Source: Scatomorpha stercorigallinarum (GTDB lineage: Bacteria > Bacillota > Clostridia > Oscillospirales > Oscillospiraceae). From it: a stretch of 42,443 bases of DNA. A program made the translations under genes and the position numbers. The notes under the pieces are model-generated. The model ran no database searches and had not been told where the DNA came from. It saw nothing but the letters and a program-made list of their open reading frames with translations. The stretch lies in contig CALXGN010000018.1 in NCBI GenBank assembly GCA_944387865.1, positions 1-42,443 on the forward strand, written 5' to 3'. Shown here one piece after another: positions 1 to 6,985 of this stretch. Every line of letters begins with the position of its first letter. The stretch's first letter is position 1.

Positions 1-308
1 GTCGGTTTAATGGAACGCGGCACCTCGTAGATGACGTACTCGGTGTCAATGAAGCGCCCCTGCTCGTCGCGGAGCTGACGGCGCTCGAGGTAGCCGAGCC
101 GCTCAAGCTCGTTGAGGCCGGTGGAGACATAGCTCTTGCCGTGCGGCGAGATCTTAGTCAGGCCCGCGAGAGTGTAATCCCAGTCGTCGCGCAGCGTGAG
201 CATGGTGCCGAGCAGACCGCGCCCCTTGAATGAGAGCCGCATATCCCGGAACGGATAGTTCGGCATGATGGTAAAATCCGAGTTCTTCTCAATGCGGAAT
301 ACCGCCAT
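1..308 (-). CDS. HTH replication-initiator-like protein of a mobile element (3' part outside window)
   Basis: The start is ATG at 308, preceded by GGGAGG at a normal distance. The frame stays open to the window edge, so only about the first 102 residues are seen. The protein opens MAVFRIEKNSDFTIMPNY, followed by a region reading like a winged helix (GLLGTMLTLRDDWDYT, then a recognition-helix-like stretch with SYVSTGLNELERLGYLERR). This N-terminus is typical of plasmid/ICE replication-initiator or DnaD-like HTH proteins in Firmicutes, usually encoded beside parB. The start lies one base after the stop of the upstream gene, so translation is probably coupled. It is part of the minus-strand parB module. 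The exact family is unproven because the C-terminus is missing. Confidence 0.7.
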   Translation of the reverse strand, partial: MAVFRIEKNSDFTIMPNYPFRDMRLSFKGRGLLGTMLTLRDDWDYTLAGLTKISPHGKSYVSTGLNELERLGYLERRQLRDEQGRFIDTEYVIYEVPRSIKP

Positions 309-309
309 T

Positions 310-903
310 CTAATGACCTCCCAATTTCAGCACGTCAGAGCCATAATTGGCTATGAGCAGGGCGTTGACAACCAGCCGGAATGCCGTGTCGTCCACGGCC
401 TCGGCGTCAGCCAAGTCTTCAAGCTCCAGCCCGGAGCCGTTGCAGGTGATGGCTTTCGCCGCCTGGATAAGCGTGTAGTCATGCGCAGAGACGCCGCGCA
501 TGACCATGTAGCCCGGCTCAAAACCGCCCGGCAGACAGGCGTTCCATGCCCGTTTGAGCAGTGCGCGGTTGGAGCCGAGCAGGTACAGCACAGCAAAAAA
601 GCGCGGATCTCTCCACGCTTCATAGCCCACGCTTCGTAGCAGCAGGCGGGTATTAAATTCATGTTCCCGGTCGAGCCAGAACGAGCCGCGAAAGTGCAGC
701 ACCAGCAGCCCGAGCCGGGCAATAAACGCTTCGTCCGCAACGCCGCCGAACAGCTCGCGCACGGCGGAGGCGTAGCTGACAACGCCCGCCTCGATCCGCT
801 CCGCCAGCCACGGGCAGCCGGTCACCCGGCACCGCCGCCTCCGGCTGTTGACGCAATACTCGCACTCCACGTCAGCAGGTTTGTAGTGGTACGATTGGAT
901 CAC
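310..903 (-). CDS. Four-cysteine protein of unknown function in mobile-element partition module
   Basis: I do not recognise a named domain. With the GTG start at 903 the product is 197 residues. The N-terminus has four cysteines (about residues 14, 17, 25 and 30, CxxC...CxxxxC), which looks like a small metal site, then a conserved-looking CPWLAERIEAGVV stretch. The rest is helical. The start is uncertain: G-rich sequence lies directly against the GTG, and no better ATG exists without running through the divergent Abi promoter. The stop TAG sits one base before the next ATG, inside its Shine-Dalgarno region, so the two genes are coupled. Proteins of this look commonly sit between ParB and replication genes in clostridial integrative elements (recollection, not a search). 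The gene is separated from parB by an oppositely oriented Abi gene. Confidence 0.6.
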   Translation of the reverse strand: MIQSYHYKPADVECEYCVNSRRRRCRVTGCPWLAERIEAGVVSYASAVRELFGGVADEAFIARLGLLVLHFRGSFWLDREHEFNTRLLLRSVGYEAWRDPRFFAVLYLLGSNRALLKRAWNACLPGGFEPGYMVMRGVSAHDYTLIQAAKAITCNGSGLELEDLADAEAVDDTAFRLVVNALLIANYGSDVLKLGGH

Positions 904-954
904 CCCCCAATGAAAAAAGCCGGGACAATGCCAGGCCTTATAATAAAGTGTATC

Positions 955-983
955 TTGTTTAGTTATGGCTTTTGTGGTAAAAT
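955..983 (+). promoter_or_regulatory. Sigma-A type promoter of the Abi gene
   Basis: TTGTTT (955-960), 17-base spacer, TAAAAT (978-983). The start codon at 1015 follows about 30 bases later. AT-rich context. Confidence 0.6.
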
Positions 984-1014
984 AAACAAAAAATATCGCT
1001 TTGGAGCTGATAAA

Positions 1015-1935
1015 ATGTGGAAGCCAATGCTGCCTGTTGCCGGTTTGATCGGGCATATGCAAGAGAAGAATATAACTTTTAATGTTATGACGCTGGAAGC
1101 TGCCCAGAACTATCTTGACAAGAATAATAATTACTTTAAGCTTACATCATATAGAAAGAACTACTCTAAATTCACCTCTGGCATACGTAAGGGGCAATAT
1201 GAGAATTTGGATTTTGCTTTTTTGATTGAACTGGCAAGAATAGACGTTTTGCTCCGCAAGGCAATTCTGGGAATGTGTTTGGATATTGAGCACTTTTTAA
1301 AAGTGAAACTTATAAAAGGAGTCGAAGATGACCCTGAGGAGGACGGGTACACAATAGTTGAATGCTTCCTAAAGACTGAAGCCGGTCAGCAGGCTAACAG
1401 CTCCATTATCCAAAAGAAGAACAACCCATATTGTGGGGACTTGATCAAAGCGTATCAAGACGAAATGCCAATATGGGCTTTTGTCGAGGTTATCTCTTTC
1501 GGCGCGCTGCTCAGTCTTGCAAAATACGTAGCTGCTACCACGACATGGGAGATGCCGGTTGACTATATTTCACTGGACAAAGTACGTCAAATAAGGAACG
1601 CTGCTGCTCACAACAACTGCATCATTAATGATTTGAACGCAAAACAAAATGGCAGCACTCCGCCAAAGCATATAATGGAGTTTGTCGCAAATTGCGGGCT
1701 TGGAAAAGAAGTCAGGCGCAAGAAGATGTCTAACCAACGGTTTGCACAAATGATGCATATGCTTTATGTGTATGATAGAATCGTCCAGAGCGAAAACAGC
1801 CGAAATCAATCGCTGTCTGCGCTTAAAAGCCTTGTGAACGAGCGCATGCTTGAACACAGAGACTACTTTGAAAGTAACAGCGTAATTAAGTTCACGTATA
1901 TTGCCTTCAGAACAGTTGTTAACCACCTGGCTTAA
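1015..1935 (+). CDS. Abi_2/AbiD-AbiF family abortive infection protein (HEPN type)
   Basis: 306 residues from ATG 1015, chosen for TTGGAG eight bases upstream; the frame is open further upstream but that part is antisense to another gene. The N-terminal half carries the Abi_2 pattern: a region with NYFKLTSYRKNYSKF, then LDFAFLIELARIDVLLRKAI followed by LGMCLDIEHFLKVKLI. Further on, LISFGALLSLAKY-like sequence leads to VRQIRNAAAHNNCIIND, whose R-N-A-A-A-H fits the RxxxxH active-site motif of HEPN RNases. Family knowledge: Abi_2 proteins give phage resistance by abortive infection, probably through RNA cleavage. The gene is much more AT-rich than its surroundings, has its own promoter, and runs against the parB module, so it is probably horizontally acquired defence cargo. 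Specificity is unknown. Confidence 0.85.
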   Translation: MWKPMLPVAGLIGHMQEKNITFNVMTLEAAQNYLDKNNNYFKLTSYRKNYSKFTSGIRKGQYENLDFAFLIELARIDVLLRKAILGMCLDIEHFLKVKLIKGVEDDPEEDGYTIVECFLKTEAGQQANSSIIQKKNNPYCGDLIKAYQDEMPIWAFVEVISFGALLSLAKYVAATTTWEMPVDYISLDKVRQIRNAAAHNNCIINDLNAKQNGSTPPKHIMEFVANCGLGKEVRRKKMSNQRFAQMMHMLYVYDRIVQSENSRNQSLSALKSLVNERMLEHRDYFESNSVIKFTYIAFRTVVNHLA

Positions 1936-1942
1936 GTTGGTG

Positions 1943-1971
1943 TTGACTTTTTGCACTCTCAAGCATATAAT
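1943..1971 (+). promoter_or_regulatory. Strong promoter of a short RNA
   Basis: TTGACT (1943-1948), exactly 17 bases, TATAAT (1966-1971). Eight bases after the Abi stop. Predicted start of transcription is near 1978. No open frame with a start lies between it and the terminator at 2007-2041. Confidence 0.75.
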
Positions 1972-1977
1972 ACGACC

Positions 1978-2041
1978 ATAAGGAAAAACAGTTCGGCTGT
2001 TTTGTAAGGGCCTTGGCTTCGTGCCGGGGCCCTAGTTTTTT
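1978..2041 (+). ncRNA. Candidate small RNA: two hairpins, the second a terminator
   Basis: A near-consensus promoter is followed within 65 bases by a complete terminator. The first hairpin pairs AAAACAG (1985-1991) with CTGTTTT (1997-2003). The second pairs AGGGCC (2007-2012) with GGCCCT (2028-2033), with inner GGC/GCC pairing, and ends in T2036-2041. There is no start codon with a sensible frame, so the product should be a roughly 63-nt structured RNA. It lies between the converging Abi and parB genes and is antisense to any parB read-through. It could be a regulatory or counter-transcript RNA of the replication module, or a partner of Abi. No known family recognised. Confidence 0.6.
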
Positions 2042-2050
2042 GTACCCAAC

Positions 2051-2911
2051 TTACCTCTCGGCCTCACGCCGGCGCTTCTGCTGCTTCTGCCACTGCTCCA
2101 GCAGCCGGATAATTGTCTCCTCCATGCGCTTCGGCGTATAGCTGGCGGGGAAGTATTTGCGGAGCGTGTCGCCTTTGAGTGTCACGCGCTCGACCTCTTT
2201 CTTTTCTTCCGACATGATGGCGCGCATCACTGCGGCGTCCAATTCCCCGCGCTGCGAGAATTGTTTGAGCCGCTGCGCCTGTGACAGCGACGGCGTAGCC
2301 TGCTCGCTGTCCATGGCGTCAAGTAACATAGTCTGTTCGTCCCTGGTGAGAAACGACAGCTCGTAGGCCGGGTTGAACGCTATCCTGTGCTCGTCCACCA
2401 TGTCCAGCAGCGGCGGGATAAGCTCGGTGAGGCGGATGTAGCGTTTGATTTGAGACTTGCTGTCTGGGCTTTCCTCGGCGACTTTTTCTGCGGCTGTTAA
2501 CTTCGGCCCAACTTGGGCCGAAGTTAAGTCTGTGCGTTCTCCCTGATGTCTGATGGCCTCCAGCTTCAGCTTATACGCAAGCGCCCGCTCGCTCGGCAGC
2601 AAATCCTCGCGCTGTAGGTTGCTATCCACGACGAGGATCGCCGCCGCGTCGTCGTCCAGCTCGCGCACGATAACCGGCATCGTCTCCAGCCCCGCCAGCT
2701 CGCAAGCCCGCTTTCGCCGGTGGCCCGAGACAAGCTCATAGCCGCCGTCAGGCAGAGGGCGCGCAATAGCGGGTGAAAGCACGCCGTATTGCTTCACGCT
2801 CTCGGCCATCTCGCTCATCGCCTCGTCATCCAGCACCTTGTACGGGTGCCGAGCGAAGGGTTGAAGGTCTGTTATACTCACCAGCATAATGCCGGAGCTG
2901 TCTTTTTCCAC
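2051..2911 (-). CDS. ParB/RepB/Spo0J family partition protein
   Basis: 286 residues from GTG 2911. Residues about 10-100 form the ParB nuclease-like domain: ITDLQPFARHPYKV, then GVLSPAIARPLPDGGYELVS leading into GHRRKRACELAG. A central HTH region follows (SKSQIKRYIRLTELIP) and the basic C-terminal tail ends QKRRREAER. This is the type found in integrative elements and plasmids, not chromosomal Spo0J. It binds centromere-like DNA for segregation or regulates the module. GGGAGG lies 13 bases before the GTG; the only other in-frame option is TTG at 2941, which falls inside the terminator hairpin. Next gene upstream on this strand is spoIVB, separated by a terminator. Confidence 0.85.
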   Translation of the reverse strand: MEKDSSGIMLVSITDLQPFARHPYKVLDDEAMSEMAESVKQYGVLSPAIARPLPDGGYELVSGHRRKRACELAGLETMPVIVRELDDDAAAILVVDSNLQREDLLPSERALAYKLKLEAIRHQGERTDLTSAQVGPKLTAAEKVAEESPDSKSQIKRYIRLTELIPPLLDMVDEHRIAFNPAYELSFLTRDEQTMLLDAMDSEQATPSLSQAQRLKQFSQRGELDAAVMRAIMSEEKKEVERVTLKGDTLRKYFPASYTPKRMEETIIRLLEQWQKQQKRRREAER

Positions 2912-2939
2912 GGTTATGTCAATTCCTCCCTTATGTAAC

Positions 2940-2966
2940 AAAAGCGCAGCAATTTGCTGCGCTTTT
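2940..2966 (-). terminator. Perfect hairpin between spoIVB and parB
   Basis: AAAAGCGCAGCAA (2940-2952) and TTGCTGCGCTTTT (2954-2966) are perfect inverted arms. It lies 60 bases after the spoIVB stop and just before parB, so it probably ends spoIVB transcription or insulates the element. Confidence 0.65.
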
Positions 2967-3027
2967 GCGTCTTTTTCCGTAAATCCCGTCTAAATTATGT
3001 AGCATTGAGGAAACGCGCGTGTTGGTA

Positions 3028-3954
3028 TCAATGGCTTACTGACACGTGCGTCACCGCGCCGATGAGGCGGCCTTCCTGCAATATGGGGCAGCCGCTCATG
3101 CCCTGCACGATGCCGCCGGTGATGGAGAGCAGCTCGGGGTCGGTGACGGTGACGAGCAGCTTGTCGCCGCTTTTTTCCACGTTCACGGCGAACTCGCGCA
3201 CTTCGTCGCCGCTCACGTTGGCCAGGATCTTCGCCGGGCCGTCGGCGATCTGGCCCGGCTCCGCGGCGGGCACGGCCTGGCGGCCCGCCCAGGCGCTCGT
3301 GCGCCCGAAAATGCCCTGCTGCGTGTTCAGCAGCACGGAGCCGAGCTGCGCCTCGACGTCAAAAACGCCGTGCAGCTCGCCCGCCTGGCCCGCGCGGCCG
3401 GGCAGCACGCCCGCCACCAGCGCCTCCGTTATCACCCCGCCGCCCAGCGGCAGCTCGCTGCCGGAGGCAGGGTCGTTGATGCTGTGGCCCAGCGCGCCGT
3501 AGCTGCCCGTGGCCGGGTCATAATAAGTGACGGTGCCGATGCCGGACATGCCGTCCCGCAGCAGCAGCCCCAGCCGCCATTCGCCGGAGGCCGCGCGCAC
3601 GGGCGCTATGCTGTACTGTATCGTTTTCCCGCCGCGCTGCAGCGTGAGCGTCACCTCGCCGCCGTCAAGCTCCGCGGCCGCTTCGGCGAAATCCTCCGCC
3701 GTCAGCACCTCGCGCGAGCCCAGGCGCGTGATGATGTCGCCCGGCTCGACGCCGCAGTCCGCCGCCGGGCAGAGCTCTTCGCCCTCCGCCGTCTCCACGG
3801 CCGTCAGGCCCGCCACCAGCATCCCCTCGGTCTGCACCTCGATGCCCACGGCCTCGCCCACGGGCACAAGCTCCGCGGCGGACGCCCCGAGCGTCAGCGC
3901 CGCCGCCGCGGCCAGGGCCGGGACGGCCCTGGCCATCGTCTTAATGATCCCCAT
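3028..3954 (-). CDS. spoIVB: SpoIVB sporulation serine peptidase (S55), truncated at the C-terminus
   Basis: 308 residues from ATG 3954 (six-G ribosome site 11 bases away; ATG 3963 is too close to it). N-terminal membrane segment about 8-27, then ELVPVGEAVGIEV, a PDZ domain (about 62-112) and the S55 peptidase domain with His157 (YGALGHSI), Asp272 (VTDPELL) and Ser287 (GGIVQGMSG). Asp and Ser are 15 apart as in Bacillus SpoIVB, so the triad is complete. In the family, SpoIVB signals across the forespore membrane to activate pro-sigma-K processing. The family continues after GAVTHV with a conserved NDPTxGYGI-type end; here it reads SVSH and stops, only 21 residues after Ser287. The break coincides with the mobile-element edge. 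A weak sigma-F/G-like pattern (GTTAT, 16 bases, CATAATG) occurs at 4002-4029. Confidence 0.88.
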   Translation of the reverse strand: MGIIKTMARAVPALAAAAALTLGASAAELVPVGEAVGIEVQTEGMLVAGLTAVETAEGEELCPAADCGVEPGDIITRLGSREVLTAEDFAEAAAELDGGEVTLTLQRGGKTIQYSIAPVRAASGEWRLGLLLRDGMSGIGTVTYYDPATGSYGALGHSINDPASGSELPLGGGVITEALVAGVLPGRAGQAGELHGVFDVEAQLGSVLLNTQQGIFGRTSAWAGRQAVPAAEPGQIADGPAKILANVSGDEVREFAVNVEKSGDKLLVTVTDPELLSITGGIVQGMSGCPILQEGRLIGAVTHVSVSH

Positions 3955-4110
3955 TTTTTCCATATCCCCCCGCATCAGTTCTCGTTTTTGGCCGGCTATG
4001 TCATTATGCGCCGGGACGCGAAAAATAACGGCGGTTTTTTCATACATGATAACCCTTGACGCCGCGTAGGCATAGTTGTGTGGGACTTTCAGCGAAAGGA
4101 AATTTGTGTC

Positions 4111-5388
4111 ATGAAAAAATTGAGCTATGGCTCCGCCGGCGCGGAGGTGGAGCGGCTGCAGGCGGCGCTCTGCCGCGCGGGCTACGGCCCGCTGGAGATA
4201 GACGGGGACTTCGGGCGCGAGACGCGCGCGGCGCTGGCCGCCTTCCAGCTCGACCGGCGCCTGGCGGGGGACGGCGCGCTGGGGCCGGAGACGGCGGCTC
4301 TGCTGCGCCCCTGGCTGCGCGGCTATGTGGAATACACCGTCCGCCGGGGCGACACGCCCTACGCCGTGGCGCTGCGCCACGGCATCGGCCTGCGCGCGCT
4401 GGAGACGGCCAACCCCGCCATGGACCCGACGGCGCTGCGCGCGGGCGAGCGCCTTGTCGTGCCGCTGCCCTTTTCCGTGGTGCCAACGAACGTCAGCTTC
4501 GGCTCCGCGCTGGTGACGGACTGCGTGCGCGCGCTGGCCGCGAGGTATCCCTTTTTGCGCTCGCGCAGCTTCGGCCGCAGCGTGATGGGCCGCCCGCTCT
4601 GGGCGCTGGAGCTGGGGGCGGGGCCGCGGGCGGTGGTCTATGCCGCCGCGCACCACGCCAACGAGTGGATAACGGCCCCGCTGCTGCTGCGCTTTGCCGA
4701 GGAGCTCTGCGAGGCCGCCGCCCACGGCGGCAGCGTGCGCGGCATACGCGCAGAGGAGATACTCTCGAACGCGCGGTTGTGCCTGGTGCCCGCCGTGGAC
4801 CCGGATGGCATGGACCTAGTCACCGGCGCGCTTACGGAAGGGGAGCGCTACGCCGCGGCGAAGCGCGTGGCGGAGGCTTTCCCGGACATTCCTTTTCCCG
4901 CCGGCTGGAAGGCGAACATCGCCGGCACGGACCTCAACCTGCAATACCCCGCCGGCTGGGAGCGGGCCAGGGAGATCAAATACGCCGCCGGCTTCGACCG
5001 CCCCGCGCCGCGCGACTATGTGGGCAGCGCGCCCCTCTCCGCGCCCGAGAGCGCCGCGCTCTGCGCGCTGACGCGCTCGCTCTCGCCGGACATGGCCATC
5101 GCCCTGCACACGCAGGGGGAGGTCATCTACTGGCGTTACCAGGGCATGGAGCCGCCGCTGGCGCGGCACTACGCCGAGTGCTTCGCCGCCGCCAGCGGCT
5201 ACGCGCTGGACGACGCGCCGGAGGCGTCCTCCTTCGCCGGGTACAAGGACTGGTTCATCGCCGAATTCGCCCGCCCCGGGTATACGGTGGAGTGCGGCCT
5301 GGGCGAGAACCCGCTGCCCATCGCGGACTTCGCGGAGATATACCGCCGCGTGCGGGGAATACTGGTGCTCGCCGCTGCTGGATGTTGA
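4111..5388 (+). CDS. Peptidoglycan-binding/LysM/M14 zinc carboxypeptidase (gamma-D-glutamyl-diamino acid peptidase type)
   Basis: 425 residues from ATG 4111 (AAAGGA ten bases upstream). Domains: PG_binding_1 about 1-66 (IDGDFGRETRAALAAFQ), LysM about 71-118 (YTVRRGDTPYAVALRHGI), and M14 peptidase about 130-415. Zinc ligands His182 and Glu185 (HHANEW) and His333 (ALHTQGE), and catalytic Glu394 (YTVECG), are all visible. The layout matches bacterial endopeptidases that cut the gamma-D-Glu-diaminopimelate bond in peptidoglycan, associated with spore formers. There is no signal peptide, so it may act in sporulating or lysing cells. Divergent from spoIVB, which fits a sporulation role, but that is inference. 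Confidence 0.87.
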   Translation: MKKLSYGSAGAEVERLQAALCRAGYGPLEIDGDFGRETRAALAAFQLDRRLAGDGALGPETAALLRPWLRGYVEYTVRRGDTPYAVALRHGIGLRALETANPAMDPTALRAGERLVVPLPFSVVPTNVSFGSALVTDCVRALAARYPFLRSRSFGRSVMGRPLWALELGAGPRAVVYAAAHHANEWITAPLLLRFAEELCEAAAHGGSVRGIRAEEILSNARLCLVPAVDPDGMDLVTGALTEGERYAAAKRVAEAFPDIPFPAGWKANIAGTDLNLQYPAGWERAREIKYAAGFDRPAPRDYVGSAPLSAPESAALCALTRSLSPDMAIALHTQGEVIYWRYQGMEPPLARHYAECFAAASGYALDDAPEASSFAGYKDWFIAEFARPGYTVECGLGENPLPIADFAEIYRRVRGILVLAAAGC

Positions 5389-5414
5389 CTAATTGCCGCC
5401 TGCGGTTATATAAT
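5385..5414 (+). promoter_or_regulatory. Promoter of mrp
   Basis: TTGACT (5385-5390), 18 bases, TATAAT (5409-5414). The -35 box overlaps the stop codon of the peptidase gene. Confidence 0.65.
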
Positions 5415-5472
5415 ATGGCGGATACGATAAAATACTCGCGGCCCTGCGCCGTCAAGAGAGGTAAGTCAACAA

Positions 5473-6312
5473 ATGAGCGAAAAGTACGAAAACTGCACCA
5501 GCGACTGCTCCTCCTGCGGGGAGAACTGCCCCAGCCGCAAGAAGGAGAGCTTCCTCAAGCCCCTGCACGAGGGCAGCGCCGTCGGGCGCGTGATCGCCGT
5601 CGTCAGCGGCAAGGGCGGCGTGGGCAAGAGCCTGGTGACGGGCCTGCTGGCCGCCGAGATGCAGCGCCGCGGGCACCGCACCGCCATCCTGGACGCGGAC
5701 GTCACCGGCCCCAGCGTGCCGCAGATGTTCGGCGTGCACGAGTCGGCGCGCGGCGGCGAGGACTTCATCCTGCCCGTGAAGAGCGCCTCCGGCATCCAGA
5801 TGATGAGCATGAACGTCCTGCTCCCGCACGAGACGGACCCCGTCGTCTGGCGCGGGCCAGTCATCGCCGGCGCGGTGGAGCAGTTCTGGACGGACGTCAT
5901 CTGGGACAACGTGGACTACATGTTCGTCGATATGCCCCCCGGGACGGGCGACGTGCCCCTGACCGTGTTCCAGTCCCTGCCGGTGAACGGCGTCATCGTC
6001 GTCACCAGCCCGCAGGAGCTGGTGGGCATGATCGTGGAGAAGGCCGTGAACATGGCCGGCATGATGAACAAGCGCGTGCTGGGCATCGTGGAGAACATGT
6101 CCTATTTCGTCTGCCCGGACTGCGGCCGCCGCAGCAGTGTGTTCGGCGAGAGCCACATCGGCGAGACGGCCTCCCGCTTCGGCATCGGCCACGTGGCCAA
6201 GTTGCCCATCGACCCCAAGGTGGCCGCCGCCTGCGACGCCGGCGCCATCGAGTCGCTGAACATGCCGGAGCTCACCGGGCTGGCGGACTACCTGGAGAGA
6301 GGGGCGTACTGA
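5473..6312 (+). CDS. mrp: Mrp/NBP35-type ATP-binding iron-sulfur carrier
   Basis: 279 residues. An N-terminal cysteine cluster (Cys8, 12, 15, 19) precedes a deviant Walker A, GKGGVGKS (46-53). DADVTGPSVPQMFG, the WRGP motif, DMPPGTGD and, near residue 215, CPDCG complete the Mrp signature. Family role: ATP-dependent scaffold or carrier for Fe-S clusters in the cytoplasm. The extra N-terminal Cys cluster resembles eukaryotic Nbp35 and many clostridial homologues. Own promoter 60 bases upstream; a weak GAGG lies 11 bases before the ATG. Followed after three bases by an acetyltransferase gene, so co-transcribed. Confidence 0.93.
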   Translation: MSEKYENCTSDCSSCGENCPSRKKESFLKPLHEGSAVGRVIAVVSGKGGVGKSLVTGLLAAEMQRRGHRTAILDADVTGPSVPQMFGVHESARGGEDFILPVKSASGIQMMSMNVLLPHETDPVVWRGPVIAGAVEQFWTDVIWDNVDYMFVDMPPGTGDVPLTVFQSLPVNGVIVVTSPQELVGMIVEKAVNMAGMMNKRVLGIVENMSYFVCPDCGRRSSVFGESHIGETASRFGIGHVAKLPIDPKVAAACDAGAIESLNMPELTGLADYLERGAY

Positions 6313-6315
6313 GCC

Positions 6316-6909
6316 ATGCCGGAAGGGGTCAAGCTGCCCATCGGCCAGCTCTATCAGGCCAACTACGACGAACACCTGGCCGCGCTGAGGGCCGTGTGCA
6401 AGTCGCTCTGCCACCAGTATAACCAGCTCGACCCCGGCGACAGGGCAGGGCAGATGGAGATCCTCCGCCGGCTCCTGGGCACTGTCGGCAAAGAGGCGGA
6501 GGTGATGCCGCCCATCTGGTTCGACTACGGCTGCAATGTCCACCTGGGCGAGAAGTTCTATTCGAACCACGACCTCATCATCACTGACGGGGCGGAAGTG
6601 CGCTTTGGCGACAACGTGTTCGTCGGCCCCAACTGCTGCTTCACCACCGCCGAGCACCCCATCGACCCGGAGCTGCGCGCGGAGGGGCTGGAGATCGCCC
6701 TGCCCATCACCGTGGGCAGCCGCGTCTGGCTGGGCGCGGGCTGCACCGTGCTGGCCGGCGTCACCATCGGCGACAACGCCGTCATCGGCGCGGGCAGCGT
6801 GGTCACGCACGACATCCCCGCCAATGTGGTGGCCGTGGGCGTGCCCTGCCGGGTGATGCGGGCGGTGACGGAGGCGGATAAGCGCCGCTGGCCGTTCTAT
6901 CAGCCCTGA
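6316..6909 (+). CDS. Sugar O-acetyltransferase, left-handed beta-helix (Maa/LacA type)
   Basis: 197 residues. Hexapeptide repeats dominate the second half (IWFDYGCNVHLGEKFYSN, VRFGDNVFVGPNC, ITVGSRVWLGAG, VTIGDNAVIGAGSVVT). TTAEHPID carries the catalytic histidine of the maltose/galactoside acetyltransferase group. The N-terminal helices differ from typical Maa, so the acceptor sugar is unknown. The gene starts three bases after the mrp stop and ends before a 12-bp hairpin. The link to mrp is positional only. Confidence 0.88.
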   Translation: MPEGVKLPIGQLYQANYDEHLAALRAVCKSLCHQYNQLDPGDRAGQMEILRRLLGTVGKEAEVMPPIWFDYGCNVHLGEKFYSNHDLIITDGAEVRFGDNVFVGPNCCFTTAEHPIDPELRAEGLEIALPITVGSRVWLGAGCTVLAGVTIGDNAVIGAGSVVTHDIPANVVAVGVPCRVMRAVTEADKRRWPFYQP

Positions 6910-6936
6910 GGCGGGAAACGGCAACAAAATAAACGA

Positions 6937-6965
6937 GCGAAAACGGCCTCACAGGCCGTTTTCGC
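6937..6965 (+). terminator. Hairpin ending the mrp-acetyltransferase operon
   Basis: GCGAAAACGGCC (6937-6948) pairs perfectly with GGCCGTTTTCGC (6954-6965). No T-run follows, so it may be a partial terminator. Confidence 0.55.
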
Positions 6966-6985
6966 CGCTCCTGGAGGGTTAGGAA

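Noticed and set aside
661..1014. Open upstream extension of the Abi reading frame (about 118 codons)
   Set aside because: It is antisense to the four-Cys gene, GC-rich unlike the Abi gene, and the Abi gene has a promoter and ribosome site at 955-1014.
1015..2041. Type III toxin-antitoxin (ToxN/AbiQ with RNA repeats)
   Set aside because: The protein is Abi_2/HEPN-like, not ToxN-like, and the RNA lies after the gene and has no tandem repeats.
5452..6927. Long minus-strand open frame opposite mrp and the acetyltransferase
   Set aside because: His/Ala/Gly/Arg-rich shadow typical of GC-rich coding DNA, no ribosome site or domain; plus-strand genes are clear.
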